This document shows positions 17,600 through 27,383 of a stretch of 64,000 bases of DNA, one piece after another (within the stretch, counting starts at the first letter, position 1; each line of letters begins with the position of its first letter). The notes beneath the pieces are model-generated. The model had not been told where the DNA came from, did not search any database, and saw nothing but the letters and a program-made list of their open reading frames with translations. The stretch covers positions 1 through 64,000 of the forward strand of contig NZ_JAKZHX010000004.1 in NCBI RefSeq assembly GCF_022568815.1. The letters run 5' to 3'. Source of the stretch: Undibacterium paludis. Lineage in GTDB: Bacteria > Pseudomonadota > Gammaproteobacteria > Burkholderiales > Burkholderiaceae_D. Made by a program: the position numbers and the translations under genes.

Positions 17600-18256
17600 T
17601 TAATGCAAACTCGCATTGGCCAGCTTGACGCCAAACCAGACAAACAGGCTGCCCACGCCACTTGACAGGCTGGCAGACAAACGGCGACGCTGGCTGAAGT
17701 TGCGTGCCAGGCGGGCGCCGAGAAAAATCAGTACAGTCAGGTACAACCAGCTAAACGTCATCACCACCGCACTGAGTATCAGGAAAGGAATGGCTGGCGT
17801 AGGGTAAGTCGGATCGATAAACTGCACAAAGAAAGACAGCAGGAACAAGATCGCCTTGGGATTCAGCAGACTGATCACCAGTGCGCGTTTGAAAGGGTTT
17901 TGCATGTTGACGGCAGCAGCTTGCTCTTCTTGCCGAACTGTCGTCTTGTTACGCCATTTTTGTATGGCAGCCCAGATCAGGTTGACACCAACCCAGGCCA
18001 GGTAAGCTGCACCGGCATATTTAACAACCATGAAGAGGGCAGGATAAGTGCGCAGGATGCCTGCGGCACCAAGAGCGGTGAGCATGAGCAAAACACTGTC
18101 ACCGACAAAGATGCCGAATGCGCCCTTATAACCTTCGCGCACACCACGCGCCGTGGCAACGGCCAGCACATACAAGGAATTGGGGCCAGGCAGCAGGATA
18201 ATACCCAGCGCCCCCAGTACATAAGTCCATAAATCAGTCACACCATAAAAACTCAT
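17600..18256 (-). CDS. LeuE-type LysE-family exporter
   Basis: A 218-residue six-helix membrane protein. LPGPNSLYVLAVATARGV near residue 27 is the LysE signature, and ALVISLLNPKAILFLLSFFVQFIDPTYP matches E. coli leucine exporter LeuE closely in pattern. The Met at 18256 is preceded by GGGTGA; ten extra codons upstream begin with a weaker site. It is convergent with the MocR gene and forms the second LysE-type exporter in this island. Leucine or a related neutral amino acid is the likely substrate, by family resemblance only. Confidence 0.85.
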   Translation of the reverse strand: MSFYGVTDLWTYVLGALGIILLPGPNSLYVLAVATARGVREGYKGAFGIFVGDSVLLMLTALGAAGILRTYPALFMVVKYAGAAYLAWVGVNLIWAAIQKWRNKTTVRQEEQAAAVNMQNPFKRALVISLLNPKAILFLLSFFVQFIDPTYPTPAIPFLILSAVVMTFSWLYLTVLIFLGARLARNFSQRRRLSASLSSGVGSLFVWFGVKLANASLH

Positions 18257-18331
18257 TTTTTCACCCAACAGTCTTATCAATAACATTCAAGCAATGCCCC
18301 GCCCGCCTTTGCATGTCAAGGCAGTCACTTT

Positions 18332-19423
18332 TTATACGGGTACAGCCTGAAGATTACCAGTTTGTCTGACATCCTGCTCGGCACTGTCCAAACCTTCACC
18401 CGCCCGGCGCAACAGGGACAGGGCTGTGTCACCTTCACGCAGAGTGGCAGTGCGCACACTGGCGCTGACTTTCATTTCCTGGCCAGACACAGAGATGGGC
18501 ATGGCCAGCACAGTAGCACGGGTGCGATCGGCAATCCTGCCGGCATCTTCAGCCGATGCCTCCGGCAGCAGCACACAAAACTCTTCCCCGCTATAGCGGG
18601 CAATACAGTCGTAAGAACGCATGGCGCGTTTGACGCGACGGCTGACCTCGACCAGGATCACGTCGCCTACCTGTGGGCCATGGGTATCATTGATATGCTT
18701 GAAATCATCCAGATCAAGCACGAGTACGGATAATTGCTTGCCCATGCGCAGATGACGCTGCAACTCCACGTCCGAAATGCGCATGAATTCACGCCAGTTG
18801 GCAACGCCGGTCACCGGGTCGATGCTGGCCTGTCTTTCCAGTTCCTGCTCAGCACTCAGTAATTTACGGCGATAGCGATGGACGTAGCTGGCAATTGCAT
18901 TGCCGGTAATGGCCATGGCAGGCAAGATCAAAACCACGCTGGCCCCCTGCGAAAAAGTCGGCGCCTGCTTGAATAACACCAGCACGCAGGAGGCGGCCAC
19001 AAAACTGAACAAGGGAATACGAACCAGATTCAGGTTCAAAGGCATACTGATAAAAGCCATCAATACCAGCCAGGCATCGACCATATAATGACCAAAATAA
19101 TCGGGCGGCAGGCAGGCATTGCTGATGAATTGCATGCCCAGCACCATCGTGATCCAGTTAAAAGCATAGCGGTCCAGCCTGGGGACATTTTCGACCGTCG
19201 CATACTGCCTGATCAGCCACATGGAATAAGCCCACACCAGCAGACGCATCGACAGCAATGCGGCCAAAGGCCAGGCCAGTTCATGGAACAACACGTCGAC
19301 CAGGGCCAGGGGCAAAAACGCCCAGAGCATGATGCGTACCACCCGTCTTAATTGCGCCCTGTCCTGCTTGACGTATTGCGAACGATAATTCTCTTCACTG
19401 ACATCTTTATAATTCGTTTGCAT
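18332..19423 (-). CDS. Membrane diguanylate cyclase with SGEEF active site
   Basis: A 363-residue protein with about six membrane helices (30-180) and a C-terminal GGDEF domain (200-355) that would make c-di-GMP from two GTP. The metal-binding Asp is in LDLDDFKHIND (238), and the active-site loop reads RYSGEEF (278-282), a substitution of the first Gly that some active cyclases tolerate. An inhibitory I-site RSYD (269-272) lies exactly five residues before it. The last motif, usually RADEALYRAK, is eroded to RAGEGLDSAEQ. Activity is therefore probable but not certain. Confidence 0.85.
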   Translation of the reverse strand: MQTNYKDVSEENYRSQYVKQDRAQLRRVVRIMLWAFLPLALVDVLFHELAWPLAALLSMRLLVWAYSMWLIRQYATVENVPRLDRYAFNWITMVLGMQFISNACLPPDYFGHYMVDAWLVLMAFISMPLNLNLVRIPLFSFVAASCVLVLFKQAPTFSQGASVVLILPAMAITGNAIASYVHRYRRKLLSAEQELERQASIDPVTGVANWREFMRISDVELQRHLRMGKQLSVLVLDLDDFKHINDTHGPQVGDVILVEVSRRVKRAMRSYDCIARYSGEEFCVLLPEASAEDAGRIADRTRATVLAMPISVSGQEMKVSASVRTATLREGDTALSLLRRAGEGLDSAEQDVRQTGNLQAVPV

Positions 19424-19740
19424 TCTTGCACCGTTTTATTTTTTGGCAGTCGCTTGCCATCTTTGCCACGGCAATTTTGGCTGTCCATGCATATCTATGC
19501 TACATTCTTGTCCTGAACCAAAAATCTCAGAATTTATTATATGCCTCTGATGAACAACTACCACGCTGAAAACAGCCCAGGCTTCCAGCCTGAGTCCGGC
19601 ATGGCTACGTCCGTTCATACCAGCAAATTCAGCGCAAACCCGCACTGTTGTTGAGTTTGACCATTCCAGCGCAGAGCTGACTGGCTCAATTTTGCGAAGC
19701 AAGGCTTAACAATCTTTCACTTTCATTTCTTTACATCACG
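19424..19740. other. Divergent intergenic region of 317 bases
   Basis: This lies between the cyclase gene (minus) and the synthetase gene (plus) and should carry both promoters. A short CAGGCT-TCC-AGCCTG hairpin is at 19578-19592. An open frame on the minus strand (19436-19702) has no ribosome-binding site or recognisable domain and is not called. No clear ribosome-binding site precedes the ATG at 19741. Confidence 0.4.
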
Positions 19741-21114
19741 ATGGACATACTTCTCTATGACAATTGGGAACGCCGCCTGCGCCCCTTCAGCCCCCTGAAC
19801 AAAGACTGGGTTGGCCTGTACTGCTGCGGCCCGACCGTGTATGACTATGCTCACATCGGCAATCTGCGCACCTATTTGTTCGAAGACTTGCTGCGCCGTG
19901 TACTCGAATGGAATGGCTATCAGGTACGCCACGTCATCAACATCACCGATGTAGGCCATCTGGTCTCTGACGGTGATGATGGCGAAGACAAGATGGAAAA
20001 AGGCAGCCGCAAGGCCGGTGAATCTGCCTGGCAGATTGCCGACCGTTTTACCGCCGCCTTCAAGGACGACCTTAACCGTCTACATGTGCTGGAACCGGCC
20101 ATATGGTGCAAGGCCACCGATCACATCGCCGAGCAGATAGACTTTATCGCCACCATAGAAAAAAATGGCTATACCTATCGTACCAGCGACGGCATTTATT
20201 TTGATACCAGCAAGCAGGATGACTATGGCTTTCTGGCGCGTATCAAACGTGACGCCATCAAGGCCGGCAGCCGTGTAGAACTAGGCGAAAAACTGCATGC
20301 CACCGACTTTGCGCTGTGGAAGTTCAGTCCCCCGGACGAGCAACGCCAGATGGAATGGGATAGCCCCTGGGGCCGCGGCTTCCCTGGCTGGCATATAGAG
20401 TGCTCGGCCATGTCGGCCAAGTACCTGACGCCATGGTTTGATATCCATTGCGGTGGTGAAGATCATATTGCCATTCACCACAGCAACGAGATTGCACAGA
20501 ACCAGGCATGCCACGGCACCCGTCTGGCCAATTTCTGGATGCATGGCTATTTCTTGCAAATCGATTCTGGCAAGATGTCCAAGTCCAGCGGTGAATTCCT
20601 GCGCCTGCAAACCCTGCTGGACCAAAACATAGACCCGCTGGCTTACCGCTACCTGTGCCTGACTGCGCACTATCGCAGCCAGATGCAGTTCAGCTTTGAA
20701 GCCCTGCTGTCTGCACAAACTGCCCTGCAGCGTTTGCGTGAAACGTATCATGCCTGGCCGGAAGGTGGCAGCATCAATGCAGAATTCCGCGAGAAATTCA
20801 GCACCTTCGTCAATGAAGACCTGAATGTGCCGCGTGCACTGGCATTGACCTGGGAAATGCTGAAAGCCGACCTGCCTGACGCTGATAAAAAAGCCACCCT
20901 GACTGAATTCGATAAGGTATTTGGCCTGGGCCTGGCACAATGGCAACCAGCCGTATTGGCGATACCTGCAGAAGTGCAGGACCTGGCAGAACAACGCCAG
21001 GCAGCACGCAAGGCCAAGAACTGGGCCGAAGCCGACCGTCTGCGCGGCGCCTTGCATGCCCTCGGTTATGAAGTTGAAGACAAGGCCGACGGCATGCAAA
21101 TCAAGGCATTGTAA
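19741..21114 (+). CDS. cysS: Cysteinyl-tRNA synthetase, divergent type
   Basis: A 457-residue class I synthetase that charges tRNA-Cys. The zinc site ligand is in [15 protein letters not shown], with HIGN in place of HIGH at 38-41; WHIECSAMS and [16 protein letters not shown] carry the other metal ligands; KMSKS is at 278-282. The C-terminal helical domain closes with the family pattern [17 protein letters not shown]. It differs from the E. coli-type enzyme at many normally fixed positions (CGITVYD, GGGSDL, KSLGNF). It could be the only CysRS of this organism or a second, horizontally acquired copy. Confidence 0.88.
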   Translation: MDILLYDNWERRLRPFSPLNKDWVGLYCCGPTVYDYAHIGNLRTYLFEDLLRRVLEWNGYQVRHVINITDVGHLVSDGDDGEDKMEKGSRKAGESAWQIADRFTAAFKDDLNRLHVLEPAIWCKATDHIAEQIDFIATIEKNGYTYRTSDGIYFDTSKQDDYGFLARIKRDAIKAGSRVELGEKLHATDFALWKFSPPDEQRQMEWDSPWGRGFPGWHIECSAMSAKYLTPWFDIHCGGEDHIAIHHSNEIAQNQACHGTRLANFWMHGYFLQIDSGKMSKSSGEFLRLQTLLDQNIDPLAYRYLCLTAHYRSQMQFSFEALLSAQTALQRLRETYHAWPEGGSINAEFREKFSTFVNEDLNVPRALALTWEMLKADLPDADKKATLTEFDKVFGLGLAQWQPAVLAIPAEVQDLAEQRQAARKAKNWAEADRLRGALHALGYEVEDKADGMQIKAL

Positions 21115-21158
21115 TCAAGGCCGCAATTCGCAATTGATACTTGCCAGTTTTTTGTTGG

Positions 21159-21179
21159 GGGGGGAGCGCGGCTCTCCCC
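21159..21179 (+). terminator. GC-rich terminator after cysS
   Basis: A nine-bp stem containing one G-T pair (21159-21167 with 21171-21179) around GCG, followed by TTCTTTTATT. The left arm sits in an eight-base G run, which is also a place where base-calling can slip. Confidence 0.65.
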
Positions 21180-21214
21180 TTCTTTTATTCAATTCAGCAT
21201 TAAGGAAAATAGAG

Positions 21215-21853
21215 ATGTTCAACAATCCTGTTACATTCCAGACGACATTGATCTCCGCTCTGGTTGTGGCAACCGCCGGCCTGACAGTGCCGGCAGCCAG
21301 CATGGCCGCTGACTATATAGAGGGCAAGGACATCCCCGCTGACCTGCGTCCCTTGATACTGCCCAAAACCAAATTGCTGGCCTTTGTCGCCGCCGACCTC
21401 AATGGTGATGACAGGCTTGATTATGTGTTTATCCTGGAGAAGCAAAAAAGCCGCCCTGATGAAGAGCCCCTTACAGATGGCCAGCGCCCTTTGCATATTG
21501 CCATCCGCCAGGCGGATGGCAAACTGAAAGTCGTCAAGACCAATGACAAAGTGGTTTTCTGCTCCACCTGCGGCGGTGTGTTTGGTGATCCATTTGCTGA
21601 CCTGAGAGCAGGCAAGAAAACTTTTACGGTTTCACACTATGGTGGCAGTGGCTGGCGCTGGTCCAATGACTTCCAGTTCAACTACTCCAGAAAAGACGAT
21701 ACCTGGCAACTGGTCAAGGTATCGGAATCAAGTTTCCATGCCGCCGAACCGGAGAAGGTAAAAGAAAAAACCTACACACCACCCAGGCATTTCGGCAAGA
21801 TTGATATTGCTGATTTCGATCCCGAAAATTTCAAGGGTGTGGGAGCGAAATGA
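21215..21853 (+). CDS. Secreted protein of unknown function with a calcium-loop-like motif
   Basis: A 212-residue exported protein. The signal peptide runs to about residue 31 (ASMAAD). FVAADLNGDDRLDYVFILEK near 50 resembles an FG-GAP/EF-type D-x-N-x-D-x-x-D metal loop. A CSTCGG motif near 110 may form a disulfide. HYGGSGWRWSNDFQFNYS near 145 is aromatic-rich. AAGGA nine bases before the ATG sets the start. Proteins with this layout appear as hypothetical in many proteobacteria. It follows cysS after a terminator, so it likely has its own promoter. Confidence 0.65.
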   Translation: MFNNPVTFQTTLISALVVATAGLTVPAASMAADYIEGKDIPADLRPLILPKTKLLAFVAADLNGDDRLDYVFILEKQKSRPDEEPLTDGQRPLHIAIRQADGKLKVVKTNDKVVFCSTCGGVFGDPFADLRAGKKTFTVSHYGGSGWRWSNDFQFNYSRKDDTWQLVKVSESSFHAAEPEKVKEKTYTPPRHFGKIDIADFDPENFKGVGAK

Positions 21854-21882
21854 GGCCATGCCGTTAATGAGCATGGCAAATG

Positions 21883-24060
21883 CTACCAGCCCTTCTCCAG
21901 CGTCAACTTGATGCTCGCACTGGCTGGTGTGGTACTGCTGCGTATGACCCGCCCTTGCGCATCACTGTATTGCGAGGCCTGCAAAACATCCTGGTGCAGC
22001 AAATTGGTAGCAGACAGACGCAACTGGGTCTTGTTTTCCATTTTCCATAGCGCATATACATCGAGGTTACGGTTGACACTACTGTATGTGCGCAAACCTG
22101 TTGATTGCTGCACGGTTCCACCCGTTTGTATGTTCATATTCAAACCCATGGACTGTCGGGCACTGCGCCTGTAATCGAGGCCGAGATTGCCCGTCAGCGG
22201 CACCTGCTCACTGAGGCGGTTGTCGGGGCCGGGAATGGCATCTAGACGTGACCAGTTACGTGCAACATTGATGCGCACTTCCAGCGGCGGCACGTCTTTT
22301 AAAAAACCGCTCAGGGCAAATTTTGCATCTATTTCCAGGCCAAAAACTTGTGCCCTGCCCTGATTGAACGGTGAAGTAATCCATACACCATTTTGCTGGT
22401 AAAGCTTGCGCACTGTCACATCCTGCACCCGTTTGGCGTAGGCAGAAATGCTGAGCATACTGTCTTTGGCAAAATAAGATTCGTACGCCAGGTCAGCACC
22501 CCAGGCCAGTTCGGGCAAGAGCTCTGGATTACCCTGGAAGTCTGGATTATTGGGGCCATTATCATTATTGGCAGTATAACGGCGTGGTACCAGATTGCGT
22601 GTCAAGGGCGCCTTATAGGTACGTGACAGGGCAAAACGCAATTGGTCTTTGTCTTGATCCGGCAACTTCCACAACAATTGCATGACCGGACTCCAGACAC
22701 TGGATCGTGTTTGTACGGCAGACATCAGCCGCCCTGTCGTGTCGGTTTTCAAGCCTTCCCAACGCAAGCCCAGATAGGCTTGCAGGCGCTCGCTGACATC
22801 CCATTCGTCCTGTGCAAACAGGGCGAGGCGACGAACGTCGGCGCGATATTCTTCATCAAGTTCATCTATCTTGCCAACTCCTGGCTGGCTGTCGTATTGC
22901 AGGCGCACTTCACTGCGTTGCGTCTGGGTCGCATCCCAGCCCAGAGCAAGGCTATGCGTTTCAAAAAAACGATTCAGGTATTTGCCACTGCTGCTGAGGC
23001 TACTGTCAATCGCATTTGACACCACGTGGCGATTGAAAGCCTGTTGCTGCAACTCCGGATAACCATAAAACTGGTAATCGGTTTCACGCTTGTTGTAGTT
23101 AAGGCCCAGCTTCGCATTGAGCTTGCTGTCCGCATCAATCCTGTGCGCCCAGTTCACATCGCTGCGCAGCATGCCCAAGTGAGAAGAGGCACGATAATGA
23201 TTGTCAGGGTATTGTGTATGCTGGCCCAAGGTCAAAGTCTCATGATCAGCCCCCCAGTTCACATTGCGATAAAAGTCGAGCAGGCTCTGCCAGCTGATCG
23301 TGTCACCATTGTCCAGTTTCCAGTTCAAACGCGGCGTCAGTCCCAGTCTTAAAAAATCAGCCAGATTCTTTTGCCGTATCAGGCGCTGCGTGTTAAGAGC
23401 ATCATGATCATCGTAGACAAGTTCCTCCACCACCGGGTTGTTTTCATAGCCTGTTCTGGACAAGGCGCCCGTCAGGGAATAAGACAGGCCACCATATTGA
23501 TCCGAAACCTCCATGGACAAGGAAGGATTCCAGTTATTTTCACCATGGGCAATACCGAGCTTGAATTCTTTCCGGGCCTGGCTCAGTGCTTTTTTCATGA
23601 TGATATTGATGGTGCCGGCGACTGCCTGCGCACTGAATTCTGCCGTGGTGGTACGCAGGATTTCTACCCGTTCTATCATTTCGGGTGTAATACTGTCGAG
23701 GGAAAACCCAGGGGCGACCGGGTCGCCATTCAACAATATCTGCGTATAACCGGCTCCAAGACCGCGCAGGCGCAACTCATTCCCCACGACAGACACGCCT
23801 GGCTGGCGTTTGAGTACTGCTGACAGCTGATTATCGCCATATTGCAAGAGTTCGGCATTGCTGATGACGATTTTTGCAGCCGTATCATTTTTTCTTTGTG
23901 TTACCGCACCAGGGCCAGTAACTTCTACAGTTTGCACCGCAGGTATGTCACCCTTACTGGTGAGAGGCAGGTCGGCTGCCAGAATGTCTCGGGCAAGAAA
24001 CCCCGTCAGGCAGGATGCGAAAAAATAAGGGAATTGACTTCTTGAAGCTAGGCAGGGCAT
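21883..24060 (-). CDS. TonB-dependent outer-membrane receptor
   Basis: A 725-residue receptor. After a signal segment (FPYFFASCLTGFLARDILA) comes a plug domain (about 50-150) with LSAVLKRQPGVSVVGNELRLRG-type sequence, ITPEMIERVEILRT and GTINIIMKK, and then a long beta-barrel ending in the aromatic W of LEKGW. It should import a siderophore or other large substrate using TonB/ExbBD energy. No transporter neighbour identifies the ligand. I took Met at 24060; a TTG sixteen codons upstream is the alternative, and neither has a clear ribosome-binding site. Confidence 0.87.
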   Translation of the reverse strand: MPCLASRSQFPYFFASCLTGFLARDILAADLPLTSKGDIPAVQTVEVTGPGAVTQRKNDTAAKIVISNAELLQYGDNQLSAVLKRQPGVSVVGNELRLRGLGAGYTQILLNGDPVAPGFSLDSITPEMIERVEILRTTTAEFSAQAVAGTINIIMKKALSQARKEFKLGIAHGENNWNPSLSMEVSDQYGGLSYSLTGALSRTGYENNPVVEELVYDDHDALNTQRLIRQKNLADFLRLGLTPRLNWKLDNGDTISWQSLLDFYRNVNWGADHETLTLGQHTQYPDNHYRASSHLGMLRSDVNWAHRIDADSKLNAKLGLNYNKRETDYQFYGYPELQQQAFNRHVVSNAIDSSLSSSGKYLNRFFETHSLALGWDATQTQRSEVRLQYDSQPGVGKIDELDEEYRADVRRLALFAQDEWDVSERLQAYLGLRWEGLKTDTTGRLMSAVQTRSSVWSPVMQLLWKLPDQDKDQLRFALSRTYKAPLTRNLVPRRYTANNDNGPNNPDFQGNPELLPELAWGADLAYESYFAKDSMLSISAYAKRVQDVTVRKLYQQNGVWITSPFNQGRAQVFGLEIDAKFALSGFLKDVPPLEVRINVARNWSRLDAIPGPDNRLSEQVPLTGNLGLDYRRSARQSMGLNMNIQTGGTVQQSTGLRTYSSVNRNLDVYALWKMENKTQLRLSATNLLHQDVLQASQYSDAQGRVIRSSTTPASASIKLTLEKGW

Positions 24061-24281
24061 GGCTATAAATTCTTGAACGGAGTGAGTGGAAACAGATGCT
24101 GTCAGCAACTATGCTTTGCTGAGGGACGCATTATGATGCAGGCAAGACAGGCTCAAAACCGACGTGTGACAAAAACCCGAATTGACGTGATTGCAATAAA
24201 TAGAGCTGCAGCCCCCCCTTGGACGAGGCAAAGAGAAAACCACAGGCAGCGGACAGAAATTGCGGTGAGTAAATAATCCGG

Positions 24282-25043
24282 CTATTTGGCGGTTTGCGAT
24301 CCCGACCTGGGATCTTTCATGAAATCATCAAGAATACGTGTAATGCTGCCATCATTCTTCATGGCGAGCAACGATGAACTGATGGCCCTGGCAGCCGGAC
24401 TGGAAGCAAATTCCGGACGTACACGCATGACATGCGAACCATAAGAAATCACCAGACCAGAACTCAATATATCGCGCAAACCGATTTTTTCTGCGGCAGC
24501 AAGAATGGCCGGTTGGCTGCCGACAACGCCGGCAATGCGCCCTATTTCCAGCATGCGCAAACCGTTTTCCAGGGTATTGATTTCCACCTTCTTGACGCGC
24601 TCATCCTGGGCAAAATTTCCATAGCTGAGCCGACGCATCATGCCTATGCCTTTTTCAGAGGACAGGTTAATCAAATCCTCATAGTTTTTCAGCACCGCGC
24701 CACGCTGGGCAACCACGATGATGGGGAACTGGGTTACCTCTGACAAGATGCTGCCGTCGCGGTCAGTGAAATTCTCTGCCTGGGAAATGCTGTATGCCTC
24801 AGTGTCAGCAGGAAACAGCAAAATATGACGGGAACTGGGTACGATGACCAATTCTATGGCAACACCTGAGCGCCTGCGCAATTCATTGGCTATGCGTACG
24901 TTGATACCATCATAAACTTTCCTGCCTTCTTTAAAAAAGGCGAAAGGGGCAACCTCTGTCAAATACAGATTAACGGCTTGTGCAGTCTGTACCAAACCGC
25001 ATACCAGGCAAAAGAATAGCGAACTCAATACTTTGGGCAACAT
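24282..25043 (-). CDS. Periplasmic substrate-binding protein, SBP_bac_3-like
   Basis: A 253-residue protein with a signal peptide to about residue 23 (QTAQA). The mature part starts LYLTEVAPFAFFKEGRKVYDGINVRIANEL, as in periplasmic amino-acid binding proteins, with NLSSEKGIGMMRRLSYG as the second-lobe signature. The C-terminal DGSITRILDDFMK is also typical. It has no permease neighbour. A role as a sensor partner or in quorum-like signalling is possible. The ATG has a GGAG about ten bases before it. Confidence 0.75.
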   Translation of the reverse strand: MLPKVLSSLFFCLVCGLVQTAQAVNLYLTEVAPFAFFKEGRKVYDGINVRIANELRRRSGVAIELVIVPSSRHILLFPADTEAYSISQAENFTDRDGSILSEVTQFPIIVVAQRGAVLKNYEDLINLSSEKGIGMMRRLSYGNFAQDERVKKVEINTLENGLRMLEIGRIAGVVGSQPAILAAAEKIGLRDILSSGLVISYGSHVMRVRPEFASSPAARAISSSLLAMKNDGSITRILDDFMKDPRSGSQTAK

Positions 25044-25365
25044 TGATCACGCTCCACCTGCAAAATGCCGACAAGGACTTACAGTAGAGTCTAGCGAGAT
25101 TTTGTATAAATCACAAATCATTGACATGGCCTGGATAAAAAATACCTGGCTTGGGCAAGTTTGCTGCCTGTTGTGAATATTTCTCTCTGCATGCTCCCCG
25201 GAAAGCCTGATAAGGATGGATAAACAGCAATATTTCCATGCGTTTTAAACAATTATCTTGAAATCTCGGGAAACGGCCTCATTTGCCTGCTCATGCATAG
25301 CCAGCCAGAACCTGGTGGTGCGCAGCCGATAAACACTTATATCAATGAAATCTTTGAGGGAAACC
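25044..25365. other. Intergenic region carrying the htpG control sequences
   Basis: These 322 bases separate the binding-protein gene (minus) from htpG (plus). The notable content is the heat-shock promoter at 25257-25284, listed separately. I see nothing else I can support. Confidence 0.5.
25257..25284 (+). promoter_or_regulatory. Sigma-32 type heat-shock promoter of htpG
   Basis: CTTGAA (25257-25262), 14 bases, then CCTCATTT (25277-25284). The sigma-32 consensus is CTTGAA, 13-15 bases, CCCCATNT, so the -35 box is perfect and the -10 box misses one base. It lies about 80 bases before the htpG start codon, and HtpG is a classical member of this regulon. Confidence 0.78.
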
Positions 25366-27273
25366 ATGTCAGAAAAGCAAACCCTGGGCTTTCAGGCCGA
25401 AGTAAAGCAGTTGTTGCAATTGATGATTCATTCCTTGTATTCCAACAAGGAAATCTTTTTACGCGAACTGATTTCGAATGCGTCCGATGCCTCGGATAAA
25501 TTGCGCTTTGAAGCGATCAACAATGCCAGCCTGTTTGAAAATGATCCTGAACTGCAAATCCAGGTCAGCTTTGATAAGGCGGCACGGACTATTACCATTG
25601 CCGACAATGGCATAGGCATGAGCAAGGCTGATGCGATTGAGCATCTGGGCACGATAGCAAAATCTGGCACCAAGGAATTTTTTGGCAAACTGTCCGGCGA
25701 CCAGCAAAAAGATGCCGCCATGATAGGTCAGTTCGGCGTCGGTTTTTACTCAGGCTTCATCGTTGCCGACCGCATCACAGTTGAATCGCGCCGTGCCGGC
25801 TTGCCAGCTGACCAGGCGGTACGTTGGGAATCCGAAGGTGCAGGTGATTTCAGCGTTGAAGATATAGAAAAAGTTGGCCGTGGTACCAGCATCACCCTGC
25901 ATTTGCGTGAAGGTGAAGATGAATTCCTCTCTGCCTGGAAACTGAAATCCGTCATCCGCACGTATTCCGACCATATCTCGCTGCCCATCAAGATGCAGAA
26001 AGAAGAATGGGATGAAGAAAAGAAAGAGCAAGTCCTCAAAGATGAACTGGAAACAGTCAACCAGGCCAGTGCCCTATGGGCACGCAGCAAGTCTGAGATC
26101 ACCCCTGAGCAATATGACGAGTTCTACAAGCATGTATCACATGACTACACCGCTCCGCTAACACATACGCACAACCGTGTTGAAGGTCGGAGTGAATACA
26201 CGCAATTGCTGTACATCCCTTCCCGTGCACCATTTGATATGTGGGACCGCAACAAACGCGGTGGCATCAAGCTGTACGTAAAACGTGTCTTCATCATGGA
26301 TGATGCAGAACAGTTGATGCCGGTCTATCTGCGCTTTGTCAAAGGCGTTATCGACTCGAACGATCTGCCATTGAATGTCTCACGCGAAATCCTGCAGGAA
26401 AGTCGTGACATCAAGGCAATACGTGAAGGCTCGACCAAGCGTGTACTTGGCATGCTGGAAGACCTGGCCAATGCTGACGGTGATGACGCACAGACCAAGA
26501 AAGACAAATACACGACATTCTGGAAAGAATTCGGCCAGGTACTGAAAGAAGGTATAGGTGAAGACCATGCCAATAAAGACCGTATCGCCAAGCTGTTGCG
26601 TTTTGCCTCCACCCATAATGACAGCGATGCACAAACCGTGTCACTGGCAGACTACCTGGGTCGCGCCAAAGAAGGTCAGGACAAGATTTACTATGTGACG
26701 GCAGAAAGCTATGCAACCGCCAAGAACAGCCCGCACCTGGAAATCTTCCGTAAAAAAGGTGTCGAAGTTCTGCTGTTGACCGATCGCGTCGATGAATGGA
26801 TGCTGTCTTACCTGACTGAGTTCGAAGGCAAGGAACTGGCTTCTGTCGCCAAAGGTGGTCTGGATCTGGGTCAACTTGAAGATGAAGCAGAAAAGAAACA
26901 GCACGAAGCAACCGAAACCGAGTTCAAGGACCTGGTAGAAAAGATGAAAACCGCGCTGGCTGACAAGGCCAAGGACGTACGCGTGACCTTCCGTCTGACA
27001 GATTCACCGGCCTGCCTGGTAGCGGATGAGCATGACCTGTCAGGTAACCTGGCTCGCATGCTGAAAGCCGCCGGTCAAAGCGCGCCAGAATCCAAACCTA
27101 TCCTGGAAGTCAATCCTGATCACCCGCTGGTACAAAAGCTCAAATACGAAGAAGCCAAATTTGCCGACTGGTCACATATCCTGTTTGACCAGGCCTTGTT
27201 GGCTGAAGGCGGCAATCTGAGCGACCCCAGCAGTTTCGTCAAACGTCTCAATGAAATGTTATTGAGTAAATAA
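25366..27273 (+). CDS. htpG: Molecular chaperone HtpG (Hsp90)
   Basis: A 635-residue bacterial Hsp90 that uses ATP to remodel client proteins in the cytosol. The N-terminal GHKL ATPase domain shows [21 protein letters not shown], the nucleotide-binding ADNGIGMS and GQFGVGFYS. The middle domain has the client/ATP-contact [14 protein letters not shown], with the catalytic Arg segment. The C-terminal dimerisation domain is present and length is full. Met at 25366 (MSEKQTLGF) follows GAGGG and is preferred over a Met seven codons upstream. A sigma-32 type promoter sits upstream. Confidence 0.97.
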   Translation: MSEKQTLGFQAEVKQLLQLMIHSLYSNKEIFLRELISNASDASDKLRFEAINNASLFENDPELQIQVSFDKAARTITIADNGIGMSKADAIEHLGTIAKSGTKEFFGKLSGDQQKDAAMIGQFGVGFYSGFIVADRITVESRRAGLPADQAVRWESEGAGDFSVEDIEKVGRGTSITLHLREGEDEFLSAWKLKSVIRTYSDHISLPIKMQKEEWDEEKKEQVLKDELETVNQASALWARSKSEITPEQYDEFYKHVSHDYTAPLTHTHNRVEGRSEYTQLLYIPSRAPFDMWDRNKRGGIKLYVKRVFIMDDAEQLMPVYLRFVKGVIDSNDLPLNVSREILQESRDIKAIREGSTKRVLGMLEDLANADGDDAQTKKDKYTTFWKEFGQVLKEGIGEDHANKDRIAKLLRFASTHNDSDAQTVSLADYLGRAKEGQDKIYYVTAESYATAKNSPHLEIFRKKGVEVLLLTDRVDEWMLSYLTEFEGKELASVAKGGLDLGQLEDEAEKKQHEATETEFKDLVEKMKTALADKAKDVRVTFRLTDSPACLVADEHDLSGNLARMLKAAGQSAPESKPILEVNPDHPLVQKLKYEEAKFADWSHILFDQALLAEGGNLSDPSSFVKRLNEMLLSK

Positions 27274-27316
27274 GTACTCTGCCGTGCCTGCTTACCTGAA
27301 GAGCGGCGACAATAAA

Positions 27317-27346
27317 AAAAACGGACTCTGCGAAGAGTTCGTTTTT
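27317..27346. terminator. Bidirectional terminator between htpG and the DUF3016 gene
   Basis: A 13-bp stem with one G-T wobble (27317-27329 with 27334-27346) and loop GCGA. A-tract and T-tract ends on either side allow use from both strands. Confidence 0.85.
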
Positions 27347-27383
27347 CATTGACCGATATCTTACAATGCCCTTTGTCAGCCGC

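Noticed and set aside
20281..21099. Minus-strand frame of 272 codons inside cysS
   Set aside because: Antisense shadow of a strongly supported synthetase; the protein has no motif.
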